The translations under genes and the position numbers were made by a program. 64,000 bases of DNA from Paenibacillus dokdonensis. Its GTDB lineage: Bacteria > Bacillota > Bacilli > Paenibacillales > Paenibacillaceae. The notes under the pieces are model-generated. The model saw only the letters and a list, made by a program, of their open reading frames with translations. It made no database searches and was not told where the DNA came from. Positions 39,474-48,905 of the stretch are shown piece after piece. The DNA lies in NCBI RefSeq assembly GCF_004916975.1, contig NZ_STGQ01000001.1:644993-708992 (forward strand), written 5' to 3'. Each line of letters begins with the position of its first letter. Position 1 is the first letter of the stretch.

Positions 39474-39865
39474 TGTGGAAATGGCTGCTTATCGTAATTA
39501 TTATTGTTCCCACCGCTGAAATTTACGGATTTAATCTGGTTGCGGGCAGGATCGGCGGAGGAAATACGTTTCTGCTCACCCTTGTTACATCCGTGATGGG
39601 TATGCTGATCATGCGTTTTGAAGGTCGCAAGGTGCTGGAGGATTCGCGGGCCCGAATGAATTCCGGACAGATCCCCGGAAGAAGTCTTGTGGATGGGCTT
39701 TGTGTTTTTATAGGTGGTATTTTACTGATCATTCCCGGTTTCCTAACCGACATTATTGGCTTTACGATGGCCTTTCCCCTCACCCGTCCGTTCTATCGTA
39801 TCCTTATACTGAAATGGCTGGAGCGGAAGATCAAAAAAGGGAATATCACGATTCACCGCCGTTAA
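39473..39865 (+). CDS. fxsA: FxsA family membrane protein
   Basis: 130 residues from GTG 39473 behind GGGGGAGGAG. Hydrophobic helices at about 4-22, 28-45 and 75-100, with the conserved EIYGFNLVAGRIGGGNTFLL region and a basic tail ending in HRR. Named after E. coli FxsA, whose overexpression blocks phage T7 exclusion by F; its normal role is unknown. B. subtilis also keeps it between pyk and citZ. Confidence 0.9.
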   Translation: MWKWLLIVIIIVPTAEIYGFNLVAGRIGGGNTFLLTLVTSVMGMLIMRFEGRKVLEDSRARMNSGQIPGRSLVDGLCVFIGGILLIIPGFLTDIIGFTMAFPLTRPFYRILILKWLERKIKKGNITIHRR

Positions 39866-40050
39866 GTGAAGGATTCTGCCGGGTGATAAAAAAATCTTTA
39901 TGTGTCTGATAAAACAATTTGATGCTTTTATAGGGGGCACTTATGTTCACATATCCGACAAAATCCTTTATGATAATAGTGATTCCATTACTTGGCGTGT
40001 GAATGCCAAGGTAGAATGGCGGACGGCCGTCTTTTTTCTTTTGAATAAAA

Positions 40051-40064
40051 TGTAAATGTTTTCA
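40051..40064 (+). promoter_or_regulatory. cre (CcpA) site in front of citZ
   Basis: TGTAAATGTTTTCA matches the cre consensus TGWAANCGNTNWCA with one mismatch (C to T in the centre). It overlaps the edge of a possible promoter: TTCACG (40061-40066), 16 bases, TATAAA (40083-40088). CcpA repression of citZ by glucose is known in B. subtilis, so carbon catabolite control here is a reasonable inference. Confidence 0.65.
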
Positions 40065-40114
40065 CGGCTCGTTTATCTTGTTTATAAATCCGTTTTACAA
40101 AGGAGAGATGTACG

Positions 40115-41230
40115 ATGACAGCTACTAAAGGCCTTGAGGGAATTGTTGCCGCAGCTTCTTCCATCAGTTCCATCGTGGACGGCGTGCTCACATACCGCGG
40201 TTATGATATTGATGATCTTGCACTCCATGCAAGTTTTGAAGAAGTAGCCTATCTGCTGTGGTTCGGAAAGCTGCCTAATGAAGCAGAACTAAAACAGCTC
40301 CATAAGGATTTGAGCAACGAAGCTCCGATTCCGGATCAAGTGATCCAGCAAATGAAATCATACCCTAAAGATACAAATACCATGGCTGCTCTCCGTTCTG
40401 CGGTATCGGCCCTTGCCCTCTATGACGATGAAGCCGATGATATGAGCCGTGAAGCGAACGAGCGCAAGGCGATCCGCCTTCAGGCTAAGCTGCCTACCGT
40501 AATCGCTGCTCTCTCGCGCATCCGTGAAGGCAAAGAACCGGTAGCACCGCAAGCGGGATTGTCCATTGCCGAGAATTTCCTGTATATGCTGAGAGGCGAA
40601 AAGCCTGAAGAAGTTTCAGTGAAAGCATTGGATCAGGCGCTTGTTCTTCATGCGGATCATGAACTGAACGCCTCCACTTTTGCAGCCCGTGTAACTGTGG
40701 CTACGCTTTCAGATATCTACTCTGGCGTAACGTCAGCAATCGGCGCTTTGAAAGGACCTCTGCATGGCGGAGCCAACGAAGCGGTTATGAAAATGCTGAA
40801 CGAAATCGAAAGCTTGGAAAATGTCGAGCCTTATATCCAGCAAAAATTGGATAACCGTGACAAGATCATGGGCTTCGGACACCGCGTTTACAAAAACGGC
40901 GATCCGCGCGCGAAGCATTTGCAAAAAATGTCCCGCGAGCTCGGCGAAATGAAGGGCGACACGAAGCTGTATGAAATGTCCGTCAAGATTGATGATCTGG
41001 TTACTAACCAAAAGGGTTTGAAGCCGAATGTGGATTTCTACTCCGCTTCTGTGTATACTCAGCTAGGGTTTAATCATGAGATCTTCACCCCGATTTTTGC
41101 GATCAGCCGTGTATCCGGATGGACCGCACATATTCTGGAGCAGTACGAAAACAACCGCATTATCCGTCCGCGTGCCGAATATGTAGGCCTTACCGATCAG
41201 AAGTATGTACCGGTTGAACAACGCTCTTAA
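40115..41230 (+). CDS. citZ: Citrate synthase
   Basis: 371 residues behind AAAGGAGAGATG. Catalytic histidines in HADHELNASTF near 177 and in GFGHRVYKNGDPRAKHL near 250, and the GPLHGGANE motif, define citrate synthase. It condenses oxaloacetate and acetyl-CoA at entry to the TCA cycle. First gene of citZ-icd-mdh, with a cre site 51 bases upstream of the start. Confidence 0.97.
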   Translation: MTATKGLEGIVAAASSISSIVDGVLTYRGYDIDDLALHASFEEVAYLLWFGKLPNEAELKQLHKDLSNEAPIPDQVIQQMKSYPKDTNTMAALRSAVSALALYDDEADDMSREANERKAIRLQAKLPTVIAALSRIREGKEPVAPQAGLSIAENFLYMLRGEKPEEVSVKALDQALVLHADHELNASTFAARVTVATLSDIYSGVTSAIGALKGPLHGGANEAVMKMLNEIESLENVEPYIQQKLDNRDKIMGFGHRVYKNGDPRAKHLQKMSRELGEMKGDTKLYEMSVKIDDLVTNQKGLKPNVDFYSASVYTQLGFNHEIFTPIFAISRVSGWTAHILEQYENNRIIRPRAEYVGLTDQKYVPVEQRS

Positions 41231-41246
41231 TGGACAATACAGAATT

Positions 41247-41290
41247 AGGGGAACTGGAACATCTCATGCATGCGATGCTCCGGCGCCCCT
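41247..41290 (+). other. Stem-loop between citZ and icd
   Basis: AGGGG pairs with CCCCT, and inside it GGAACATCTC with the GCGATGCTCC arm around ATGCAT. No T-run follows, so it may stabilise or process the mRNA or act weakly as a terminator between citZ and icd. Confidence 0.4.
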
Positions 41291-41349
41291 ATGTGACTGT
41301 TTGTTCAAGGTAATCAAAAAAATATTTTAATTACAAGGAGGACGTACTA

Positions 41350-42642
41350 ATGAAACTCGAGAAATTCGCACTTCCTACCGAAGGTGAAAAAATTGAAATA
41401 ACAAACGGCAAGCTAGAGGTGCCAAACAATCCGATCATTCCTTTTATCGAAGGTGACGGTACTGGCCGTGATATCTGGAAAGCTTCCAAACGCGTTCTGG
41501 ATGCTGCAGTGGACAAAGCTTACGGCGGCTCCAAAAAAATCGCCTGGTACGAAGTATTTGCCGGTGAGAAAGCATTCAATACATACGGTGAATGGCTGCC
41601 TAACGATACACTTGAAGCCATCCGTGAGTATATCGTAGCTATTAAAGGACCTTTGACTACGCCAATCGGCGGCGGTATCCGTTCCCTGAACGTGGCACTT
41701 CGCCAAGAACTGGATTTGTACGTATGTCTGCGTCCTGTACGCTACTTCGATGGTGTTCCTTCTCCGGTTAAACATCCTGAGCTGGTAGACATGGTTATTT
41801 TCCGTGAAAATACCGAGGATATCTACGCTGGTATTGAGTATCAAGAAGGCTCCGAGGCAGTGAAGAAGGTTATCGAATTCCTTCAAAACGAAATGGGTGT
41901 TAACAAAATCCGTTTCCCTGAAACTTCCGGTATCGGTATCAAGCCTGTGTCGTCCGAAGGCTCCAAGCGTCTGGTTCGCGCAGCTATCGAATATGCCATT
42001 GAGCATGGCCGTAAGAGCGTAACACTGGTACACAAAGGCAATATCATGAAATTCACTGAAGGAGCCTTCAAAAACTGGGGCTACGAAGTGGCTGAGCAGG
42101 AGTTCGGCGATAAAGTATTCACATGGGCACAATATGATGCCATCAAAGAAAAAGACGGCACAGATGCAGCTAATGCAGCTCAAAGCGCCGCTGAAGCTGA
42201 AGGCAAAATCATCGTGAAGGACGCGATTGCGGACATCGCTCTGCAGCAAGTATTGACTCGTCCTACCGACTTTGACGTTATTGCTACACTGAACCTCAAT
42301 GGTGACTATCTGTCCGACGCACTGGCTGCACAAATCGGCGGTATCGGTATTGCTCCAGGGGCCAACATTAACTATGTAACAGGACATGCTATTTTTGAAG
42401 CTACGCATGGTACAGCTCCTAAATATGCGGACAAAGACGTAGTTAACCCTGGTTCCGTTATCCTGTCCGGCGTTATGCTGCTTGAGCATCTGGGATGGCA
42501 GGAAGCGGCTGACCTGATCTACAAAGGCATGGAAACCTCCATTAACAATAAAACCGTTACTTATGACTTTGCCCGTCTGATGGATGGCGCAACGCAAGTA
42601 AAATGCTCCGAGTTTGCAGACCAAGTAATCAAAAACATGTAG
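41350..42642 (+). CDS. icd: NADP-dependent isocitrate dehydrogenase
   Basis: 430 residues behind AAGGAGGACG. The substrate loop [18 protein letters not shown] carries the serine and arginines that bind isocitrate; [14 protein letters not shown] and the later [13 protein letters not shown] strand are typical of the bacterial homodimeric enzyme. It makes 2-oxoglutarate and CO2. Second gene of the citZ-icd-mdh cluster; mdh follows 18 bases after the stop. Confidence 0.97.
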   Translation: MKLEKFALPTEGEKIEITNGKLEVPNNPIIPFIEGDGTGRDIWKASKRVLDAAVDKAYGGSKKIAWYEVFAGEKAFNTYGEWLPNDTLEAIREYIVAIKGPLTTPIGGGIRSLNVALRQELDLYVCLRPVRYFDGVPSPVKHPELVDMVIFRENTEDIYAGIEYQEGSEAVKKVIEFLQNEMGVNKIRFPETSGIGIKPVSSEGSKRLVRAAIEYAIEHGRKSVTLVHKGNIMKFTEGAFKNWGYEVAEQEFGDKVFTWAQYDAIKEKDGTDAANAAQSAAEAEGKIIVKDAIADIALQQVLTRPTDFDVIATLNLNGDYLSDALAAQIGGIGIAPGANINYVTGHAIFEATHGTAPKYADKDVVNPGSVILSGVMLLEHLGWQEAADLIYKGMETSINNKTVTYDFARLMDGATQVKCSEFADQVIKNM

Positions 42643-42660
42643 TAGGGGTGAGACTTGGAC

Positions 42661-43602
42661 ATGGCTTTGACTCGTAAAAAAATCACTGTGGTAGGCGGCG
42701 GTTTTACCGGTGCTACTACGGCTTTGATGCTGGCGCAAAAAGAACTTGGCAATGTGGTACTGCTGGATATTCCTCAGCTTGAGAACCCAACAAAGGGCAA
42801 GGCGCTCGACATGCTGGAAGCAAGTCCGGTACAAGGCTTCGACAGCCAAATTACCGGTACTTCCAATTACGATGACGCTGCAGATTCTGACATCGTGATC
42901 ATCACAGCTGGCGTAGCCCGTAAACCAGGCATGAGCCGTGATGACCTCGTGAACACGAACGCAGGTATCATGAAAGCCGTCTGTGAAAATGTGAAAAGAG
43001 TCGCTCCGGAATCCATCGTTATCATTCTGAGCAACCCAGTAGACGCTATGACTTATGTAGCAAACAAAACACTGGGTTTCCCTAAAAACCGCGTAATTGG
43101 CCAATCCGGCGTACTGGATACCGCCCGTTACTGCACATTCATCGCGCAAGAGCTTAACGTATCTGTGGAAGATGTTCGCGGCTTCGTGCTTGGTGGACAT
43201 GGCGACGATATGGTTCCTCTCGTTCGGTATTCGAACGTTGGCGGCATTCCGATCGATACGCTCATCCCTGCTGACCGCATTCAGGAAATCGTTCAACGCA
43301 CCCGCGTAGGCGGCGGCGAAATCGTTAACCTGCTTGGCAACGGCAGTGCATACTTTGCACCAGCGGCATCTCTCGTACAAATGGCTGAAGCGATCATCAA
43401 AGACAAAAAACGGATTATTCCTGTTATCGCTCTTCTTGAAGGCGAATATGGCTACAATGATCTGTTCCTGGGTGTTCCTTCAATTCTTGGCGGCAATGGC
43501 ATCGAGAAAATTTTCGAGCTGGAGCTTACAGCTGAGGAAAAAGCGGCTCTGGATAAGTCCGCTGATTCCGTACGCAATGTTATTTCCGTTATAAACGTGT
43601 AA
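42661..43602 (+). CDS. mdh: Malate dehydrogenase
   Basis: 313 residues from ATG 42661, nine bases after AGGGGTGAG; a TTG at 42655 is too close to that site. NAD-binding [15 protein letters not shown] with the coenzyme aspartate in LLDI, substrate arginines in [10 protein letters not shown], catalytic histidine in [13 protein letters not shown]-like tetrameric type of Firmicutes. Last gene of the cluster. Confidence 0.97.
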   Translation: MALTRKKITVVGGGFTGATTALMLAQKELGNVVLLDIPQLENPTKGKALDMLEASPVQGFDSQITGTSNYDDAADSDIVIITAGVARKPGMSRDDLVNTNAGIMKAVCENVKRVAPESIVIILSNPVDAMTYVANKTLGFPKNRVIGQSGVLDTARYCTFIAQELNVSVEDVRGFVLGGHGDDMVPLVRYSNVGGIPIDTLIPADRIQEIVQRTRVGGGEIVNLLGNGSAYFAPAASLVQMAEAIIKDKKRIIPVIALLEGEYGYNDLFLGVPSILGGNGIEKIFELELTAEEKAALDKSADSVRNVISVINV

Positions 43603-43634
43603 GAAGCGTTAAGCCGGATCAATAGTTTTACAGG

Positions 43635-43679
43635 GAAAACCTCTAAGTTTGTTCATATTTAGAGGTTTTCTTTTCTTTT
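43635..43679 (+). terminator. Terminator after mdh
   Basis: GAAAACCTCTAA pairs with TTTAGAGGTTTTC, followed by a TTTTCTTTTA tract. Confidence 0.9.
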
Positions 43680-43741
43680 AATTGGTGTAGAATGATAATA
43701 CATGTAATCTAAATCATAGTAATAGTGGAGGGATTTTGCTC

Positions 43742-44167
43742 ATGGCAATGGTAATGTTATTTATACATATTCTGGGCGCTGCAGCTCTGGGATTTTATCT
43801 GATTTTGCCTTTCGTTGTTGGAAAAGTGACCAAGTTATCTTTGCCGGCACAAGAAGGTAGCGCCGCGGCGATTCGCAGCTTTAACACGTATGCTCAAATC
43901 GCTCTGGTCATTCAACTGCTTACCGGTGGATATTTGATGAGCAAAGGTGACTATTCGGTACCTTGGATGATCGTTATCGTTATTTTGTTACTGGCTATTG
44001 GAGCCATCAGCGGTATCATGGGTAAACCGCTTCGTCTTGCAATGGACGGCATTAAAAATAAACGTGATATCTCGGTAGAGACGGGAAAAATCCGTACACT
44101 GAGCGCTTTGCTTGCCATCTGCGTCCTCGTGATGCTGTTCTTCATGGTGTACAGAGACATTATCTAA
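43742..44167 (+). CDS. Four-helix membrane protein, unknown
   Basis: 141 residues from ATG 43742, eight bases after TGGAGGGA. Hydrophobic segments at about 3-25, 50-66, 75-95 and 118-138; a short basic loop (KPLRLAMDGIKNKR) lies before the last helix. Short, Leu/Ile-rich, with a TGGYLMSKGDYSVPW loop. I cannot name the family. It is monocistronic with terminators on both sides. Confidence 0.7.
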   Translation: MAMVMLFIHILGAAALGFYLILPFVVGKVTKLSLPAQEGSAAAIRSFNTYAQIALVIQLLTGGYLMSKGDYSVPWMIVIVILLLAIGAISGIMGKPLRLAMDGIKNKRDISVETGKIRTLSALLAICVLVMLFFMVYRDII

Positions 44168-44191
44168 TACCTCACAGGATAGATTCATATG

Positions 44192-44234
44192 AAAAAGCGC
44201 CTTTCCCTTACAAAGGGAGAGGCGCTTTTTGTTT
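44192..44234 (+). terminator. Terminator after the four-helix protein
   Basis: AAAAAGCGCCT pairs with AGGCGCTTTTT, with an inner CCCTT / AAGGG stem. Confidence 0.9.
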
Positions 44235-44235
44235 G

Positions 44236-44251
44236 ACATTCAGCTGAATGT
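44236..44251 (+). promoter_or_regulatory. Perfect 16-bp palindrome overlapping a TTGACA
   Basis: ACATTCAGCTGAATGT is fully self-complementary. It overlaps a consensus-like TTGACA at 44233-44238 and lies 120 bases upstream of the SDR gene. A candidate operator; no good -10 is seen 17 bases on. Confidence 0.35.
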
Positions 44252-44370
44252 GGTAAGTAAAAACCGTCAGAAGAATAAAGGAATTAATTTATGCCATCCT
44301 AATATGGGAATGTAATCCTGTGCAACGCTATAGGAATCGGAAAAAATAAGAAAGCATGGAAGGAGAATGA

Positions 44371-45243
44371 ATGATGTCAGGAAATTCACAGAGCAAACAA
44401 ACACTGCCCCCGCAGCATCAAAATCAACAGCCAGGAATCGAGTCGGAGATGAATCCGCTCCCGAAATATGAGCCGAGTGACTATATGGCCGCAGGTAAGC
44501 TTAAAGGTAAGAAAGTAATCATCACAGGTGGTGACAGCGGCATCGGACGCGCTGTTGCGGTGGCTTTTGCCAAAGAAGGGGCTGACCTTTCGATCATTTA
44601 CTTAAATGAACATGAGGATGCGAAGGAAACGAAGCATCAAGTGGAGCAGGAGGGACGAAAATGTCTGCTGATTGCCGGTGATATCGGCGATGAGGAGTTT
44701 TGCAAAAAAGCCGTCAATCAGTCAGTGAAAGAGCTCGGCGGACTGGATATCCTGATCAATAATGCAGCTGAACAGCATCCGCAGCAAAAAATTGAGGACA
44801 TCACGAAGGAACAGCTGGAGCGCACGTTCCGGACCAATATCTTCGGGATGTTCAATATGACGAAGATGGCTATGCCGCATCTCAAGAGCGGAAGCTCTAT
44901 CGTCAATACGGCCTCGATTACAGCCTATAAAGGCAACCCGACGTTGATTGACTACTCGTCTACCAAAGGAGCTATCGTCAGCTTTACACGTTCCTTGTCC
45001 ATGAACGTTGTAGAAAAAGGCATTCGCGTAAATGCAGTCGCCCCAGGTCCAATTTGGACACCACTCATTCCATCGACGTTTGATGCCAAGAAGGTAAGTG
45101 AATTTGGTTCAACACAGCCGATGAAGCGTCCGGGACAGCCGGAAGAGCTGGCTCCTGCCTACGTTTACCTGGCCTCCAATGATTCTTCGTATGTGAGCGG
45201 CCAGGTCATCCATGTGAATGGCGGGGAAATTGTTAACGGTTGA
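44371..45243 (+). CDS. SDR family oxidoreductase (YhdF/YdaD type)
   Basis: 290 residues; ATG 44371 or 44374, both behind GAAGGAGA. The polar N-terminal extension of about 40 residues (rich in Gln and Pro) is typical of the YdaD/YhdF/YhxC group. Rossmann motif TGGDSGIGRAVA near 52, catalytic serine in VNTASITAY and YSSTKG with Tyr/Lys near 207. NAD(P)-dependent; substrate not known. In B. subtilis some members belong to the general stress response; I see no convincing sigma-B site here. Confidence 0.85.
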   Translation: MMSGNSQSKQTLPPQHQNQQPGIESEMNPLPKYEPSDYMAAGKLKGKKVIITGGDSGIGRAVAVAFAKEGADLSIIYLNEHEDAKETKHQVEQEGRKCLLIAGDIGDEEFCKKAVNQSVKELGGLDILINNAAEQHPQQKIEDITKEQLERTFRTNIFGMFNMTKMAMPHLKSGSSIVNTASITAYKGNPTLIDYSSTKGAIVSFTRSLSMNVVEKGIRVNAVAPGPIWTPLIPSTFDAKKVSEFGSTQPMKRPGQPEELAPAYVYLASNDSSYVSGQVIHVNGGEIVNG

Positions 45244-45266
45244 TTCGTTGGAATATCCCCCTATAG

Positions 45267-45304
45267 AAAAAAGGGTTGAGCAGATCATCTGCTCAACCTT
45301 TTTA
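45267..45304. terminator. Bidirectional terminator after the SDR gene
   Basis: AAAAAAGGGTTGAGCAGA pairs with TCTGCTCAACCTTTTT around TCA. The minus-strand nucleotidase gene ends 66 bases on. Confidence 0.9.
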
Positions 45305-45369
45305 GTCTGAATCCGAAGTAAGCTGGGACAGCTCATCCAAAGACATCTCAAAGCTCGGAGCCATATGTG

Positions 45370-45906
45370 TCAGAAAGCTTCAGGGAGCTGCATCTGTTTC
45401 ACCTTGGCCAGGGTTTGCTCTTTGGCTACAGCAAATTCCCGATTGCCTGAAGCGACTTCAAAGGCGCATTTCAGATATGCATCCAGGCAGTCCGCAGCCT
45501 TGACGTAGCGAAGCAGCTCCATCTGCTCTTCCTCCTCGGAATCGGGGCGAAGGAGATTGGCATATATCGACTGCAGTTCAGGCGGCGCCATCGCAGCCAG
45601 TCGCTTAGCCGCAATGTTCTCCATCTCACGAAAATTTGCAAGCAGCCTCGGGTTATTATGCTTGACAGGTGTGGCAATGTCACCAGTGAATACCTCAGCA
45701 GCATCATGATACAAAGCAATCGTTGCAGCATGATCCGCATTCAGTTTCCGGTCATAATAAGTATTGCCGATCAGGCAGAGCATATGGGTTAAGAGCGAAA
45801 CATGAAAGGAATGCTCTGCTACATTTTCGGTTGTCGTACTGCGCATTAGGCTCCAGCGCCTGATGTATTGCAGTCGGTACATATAAGCGGCTAACGGGAA
45901 GTTCAA
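45370..45906 (-). CDS. YfbR-like HD-domain 5'-deoxynucleotidase
   Basis: 178 residues from TTG 45906, behind AAGGAGAG; a longer frame exists but lacks an RBS. IRRWSLMRSTTTENVAEHS, LYHDAAEVFTGDIATPVKH and the later AADCLDAYLKC supply the HD metal ligands and match E. coli YfbR, which dephosphorylates deoxyribonucleoside 5'-monophosphates. The overall length and motif spacing agree. It is divergent from phoR. Confidence 0.87.
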   Translation of the reverse strand: MNFPLAAYMYRLQYIRRWSLMRSTTTENVAEHSFHVSLLTHMLCLIGNTYYDRKLNADHAATIALYHDAAEVFTGDIATPVKHNNPRLLANFREMENIAAKRLAAMAPPELQSIYANLLRPDSEEEEQMELLRYVKAADCLDAYLKCAFEVASGNREFAVAKEQTLAKVKQMQLPEAF

Positions 45907-46121
45907 TGAAATTCTCTCCTTTTTAATATGGCAGGATTTATCCAGTCTTAACATTTCGCTATTATTATACTCTTATGCCGGATTAACGGGCTACCGCAAG
46001 TGAATGGTTGTTCTAAGCAGCAATCACCTGAAGGGAAAATAAACTTTTCATCCTTACAGTTTCAAGATAGGATAAAAGAAGAAAAATGAAATGAAAACTC
46101 ATGAAAAGGAAGACGGCAATA

Positions 46122-47909
46122 ATGAGACCCTTTCGTATAAGACTCACCCTGATTTTAATGATTATGATCGGGATTTCCATGGTGGGCGCAGGCATTACAA
46201 TGGCCCAGGTATTTAAAAAATCCCATATTTCCGTGCTGGAAGATAATATGATCCGGGAGATCAAGCTGCTGAGCCATACCTTTGATTTTCGTTCGGAAGC
46301 TGGAGAAGATGCAGTGACTTATTTTACCCGACAATCCAGAGAGCTGTCTGCACTTACCGACTCACGGGTTACTTTTATATCGAAAGATGGAACTGTCATC
46401 GGGGATTCGGAAAGCGATCCACTTCATATGGATAACCATAGTTCACGTGAAGAGATCGTTAATGCGGCTAAAAGCGGTTCAGGACATGCCATCCGCTACA
46501 GCTCGACGCTTCAGGAGGACATGCTGTACGTTGCGGTGCCAGTCGTTTCAGCAGGAAAATACGAGGGTTTTATCCGGTTATCCGTGAGCCTTGCATCCGT
46601 TGATGAGGGCGTACGCAAGGGATGGACGCTGATGGCCGGAGGATTGGCTGTTTTGTTCATCGTGGCTGCTCTTGTCAGTTACCGTGTAGCGGCTGGGCTG
46701 ACCTCACCGCTTGAGAAGATTACAAGAGTGGCAGGCAGAATATCTCGTCTGGATTATGATGCCAGAGTCAACATGCACCGAAAGGATGAAATTGGAGAGC
46801 TGGCCAAGGCGATTAACGGCATGGCCGACAGCCTTCAGAATCAGCTGCAAACGATACGGGATAATGAGGATTTGCTGCAGAGCGTCATGGACAACATGAC
46901 CAGCGGGATTCTTCTGTTAGATGCGGAGTGCCGCATTGCTTTAATCAATCCGGCAGCAGAAGGAATGCTGAATGTCCGAGGCGGCCAGCTGAATGGACGT
47001 TCCATTAACGAGCTTAAGCAATACTACGAGCTGACCCGGCTGATAAAGGACGGCATCACCGAGCGGAAATTTATCCATGAGGAACGGAGCGTCTTTCGGC
47101 CGGAGGAGACCATTCTTCATCTGGACGGAGTGCCTATGTACGGGGAGGAACAGGCGTTTAAGGGAATGCTGTTTCTTCTGCAGGATGTCACTGCAATCCG
47201 CCGGCTTGAGAATATGCGCAGCGAATTTGTGGCAAATGTATCCCATGAGCTGAAAACGCCGGTGGCAGCTGTCAAGGGATTTTCCGAGACGCTGCTCGGG
47301 GGTGGTGTGAAGGATGAAGAAACGGCCAGATCCTTCCTGCAAATCATATACGATGAAAGCGAGCGACTGAACCGTTTAATCAGCGATATTCTGGATTTGT
47401 CCAAAATTGAATCCAAACGCTCACCGATGGATTATGCGCCTGTTCATTTAGCTTCTTTTTGCGGGTCTATCATCGATGCGATGGCTACAGTCGCCGAGAA
47501 AAAACGGATTACGCTTCATGCCGATATTCCGGAAGAGCTCTTTGTGGAGGCGGATGAGGATAAGCTGCGCCAGATTCTCATTAATCTGTTATCCAATGCA
47601 GTAAGCTATACACAAGATGGCGGGAAAGTAGATCTAACCGTTCAGGACCTCCAGGACACTGAGGGTTCCGAAAAGGTTGTTATCAAAGTGTCTGACACAG
47701 GAATTGGCATACCGAAAAAAGACCAGCCGCGTATTTTTGAACGGTTCTACAGGGTCGATAAAGGGAGGTCGCGAAGCTCAGGCGGCACCGGACTCGGACT
47801 TTCGATAGTTAAGCATCTGGTTGATCAGCATCGTGGAGAAATATCCGTGGATAGTGAACTTGGCATCGGAACCACATTTACGGTTGAATTGCCGATGCTG
47901 CAGGAATAA
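46122..47909 (+). CDS. phoR: Phosphate-regulon sensor histidine kinase PhoR
   Basis: 595 residues; ATG 46122 lies nine bases after AAAGGAAG. Two membrane helices (about 6-28 and 165-185) flank an extracytoplasmic domain of some 135 residues; then HAMP (about 190-240), PAS (about 255-360), HisKA with VSHELKTPVAAVKGF near 375 and HATPase with NLLSNAVSYTQDG and GTGLGLSIVKHL. Full PhoR layout. It precedes phoP, opposite to the usual phoP-phoR order. The start at 46101 is an alternative. Confidence 0.9.
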   Translation: MRPFRIRLTLILMIMIGISMVGAGITMAQVFKKSHISVLEDNMIREIKLLSHTFDFRSEAGEDAVTYFTRQSRELSALTDSRVTFISKDGTVIGDSESDPLHMDNHSSREEIVNAAKSGSGHAIRYSSTLQEDMLYVAVPVVSAGKYEGFIRLSVSLASVDEGVRKGWTLMAGGLAVLFIVAALVSYRVAAGLTSPLEKITRVAGRISRLDYDARVNMHRKDEIGELAKAINGMADSLQNQLQTIRDNEDLLQSVMDNMTSGILLLDAECRIALINPAAEGMLNVRGGQLNGRSINELKQYYELTRLIKDGITERKFIHEERSVFRPEETILHLDGVPMYGEEQAFKGMLFLLQDVTAIRRLENMRSEFVANVSHELKTPVAAVKGFSETLLGGGVKDEETARSFLQIIYDESERLNRLISDILDLSKIESKRSPMDYAPVHLASFCGSIIDAMATVAEKKRITLHADIPEELFVEADEDKLRQILINLLSNAVSYTQDGGKVDLTVQDLQDTEGSEKVVIKVSDTGIGIPKKDQPRIFERFYRVDKGRSRSSGGTGLGLSIVKHLVDQHRGEISVDSELGIGTTFTVELPMLQE

Positions 47910-47984
47910 GATTAACAAGGGCCGTTAAACTTGCGATTACAAATTCATAACTTTTTAAAAAAGGTGCCTTACTGCCTGCTCATG

Positions 47985-48001
47985 TTTACACAGGGTTAAC
48001 A
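47985..48001 (+). promoter_or_regulatory. PhoP-box repeats upstream of phoP
   Basis: TTTACA-N5-TTAACA gives two PhoP half-sites in the 11-base phase of the Bacillus PhoP box. Further TTAACA, GTTAAA and ATTACA copies occur at 47912-47941, about 12 bases apart. It suggests autoregulation of phoP from its own promoter. Confidence 0.6.
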
Positions 48002-48070
48002 TTTGGGTGTTACGATGGGCTTGTCAGTATCCGAAACCATTGTTTTTTGTAGAACGGGGGTATTTATTAA

Positions 48071-48802
48071 ATGACACAGCGATTGCTGGTTATTGAAGAT
48101 GAACCGACCCTGGCCAGATTGCTATCCTATAATCTGACGCAGGAAGGTTATGAAGTCACCATTGAGGATCACGGAACATCCGGATTTGAGCGTGTTGTAC
48201 AGGAGCCATTTGACTTGATCGTACTGGATTTGATGCTGCCGGGAATGAATGGATTTGATATTCTGGGTAAGCTGAGAGCGAAAGCCATCGCGACTCCGGT
48301 CATCATTTTGACTGCGAAAAATGCGGAAGAAGAAGTCGTACAAGGTCTCAAGCTGGGTGCGGACGACTATATCACCAAGCCCTTTGGCGTATCTGAGCTG
48401 CTCGCCCGTGTAGGCACGGTACTGCGGCGCGTCTCGGGAGCGAAGGAAGAAGAGGTTCCTGAAACCTCGGATTCTGCAATTCGGCTTGGACAGCTGGAGA
48501 TCTATCCGGAAAAGTACGAGGTCATGCTAGGCAGCACCAGCATCAGTTTAAGACCGAAGGAATTCGAAGTACTGCTTTACCTTGCACGCAAGCCGGGAGT
48601 GGTATTGACCAGAGATGATCTGATGAATGCCGTTTGGGGTTTTGATTATATTGGAGGCCAGCGGACGGTGGATGTCCATGTCAGCTCGCTCCGTAAAAAG
48701 CTCGAGCTTGATCCGGAATCTGTGCATATTGATTCCATACGCGGTGTGGGATATAAACTGGTTATTAATAAAAAAAGAAGCTCTCATCCCCAGGAATCAT
48801 GA
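48071..48802 (+). CDS. phoP: Response regulator PhoP
   Basis: 243 residues behind GGGGGTATTTATTAA. Receiver domain with the acidic pocket (VIEDEP), the phosphorylated aspartate in IVLDLMLPG near residue 53 and KPF near 102; OmpR-type winged helix at about 140-235 with RTVDVHVSSLRKKL. Partner of the upstream kinase, separated by 161 bases. Local PhoP-box repeats suggest self-control. Assigned to PhoP by neighbourhood with pstB and phoU. Confidence 0.9.
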   Translation: MTQRLLVIEDEPTLARLLSYNLTQEGYEVTIEDHGTSGFERVVQEPFDLIVLDLMLPGMNGFDILGKLRAKAIATPVIILTAKNAEEEVVQGLKLGADDYITKPFGVSELLARVGTVLRRVSGAKEEEVPETSDSAIRLGQLEIYPEKYEVMLGSTSISLRPKEFEVLLYLARKPGVVLTRDDLMNAVWGFDYIGGQRTVDVHVSSLRKKLELDPESVHIDSIRGVGYKLVINKKRSSHPQES

Positions 48803-48820
48803 TGAGAGCTTCTTTTTTTT
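48770..48820 (+). terminator. Terminator of phoP
   Basis: AAAAAAAGAAGCTCTCATC pairs with GATGAGAGCTTCTTTTTTTT; the left arm includes the last codons of phoP. Confidence 0.9.
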
Positions 48821-48905
48821 ACAAACCATTTACCCCAGCCGAATCCACCCTTAATAATTCAGCGTTATGATGCGGCTAAAGAGGAGTTCTGAGGGGGAGT
48901 CAATC

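Noticed and set aside
41413..43380. 655-codon open frame on the minus strand across icd and mdh
   Set aside because: It is antisense to two intact TCA genes with clear RBS and motifs. Its translation is rich in Cys, His and Phe and resembles no family; it arises from codon bias on the coding strand.
44290..44315. Sigma-B promoter for the SDR gene
   Set aside because: GGGAAT is present but the -35 partner AATTTA matches GTTTAA at only three of six bases.
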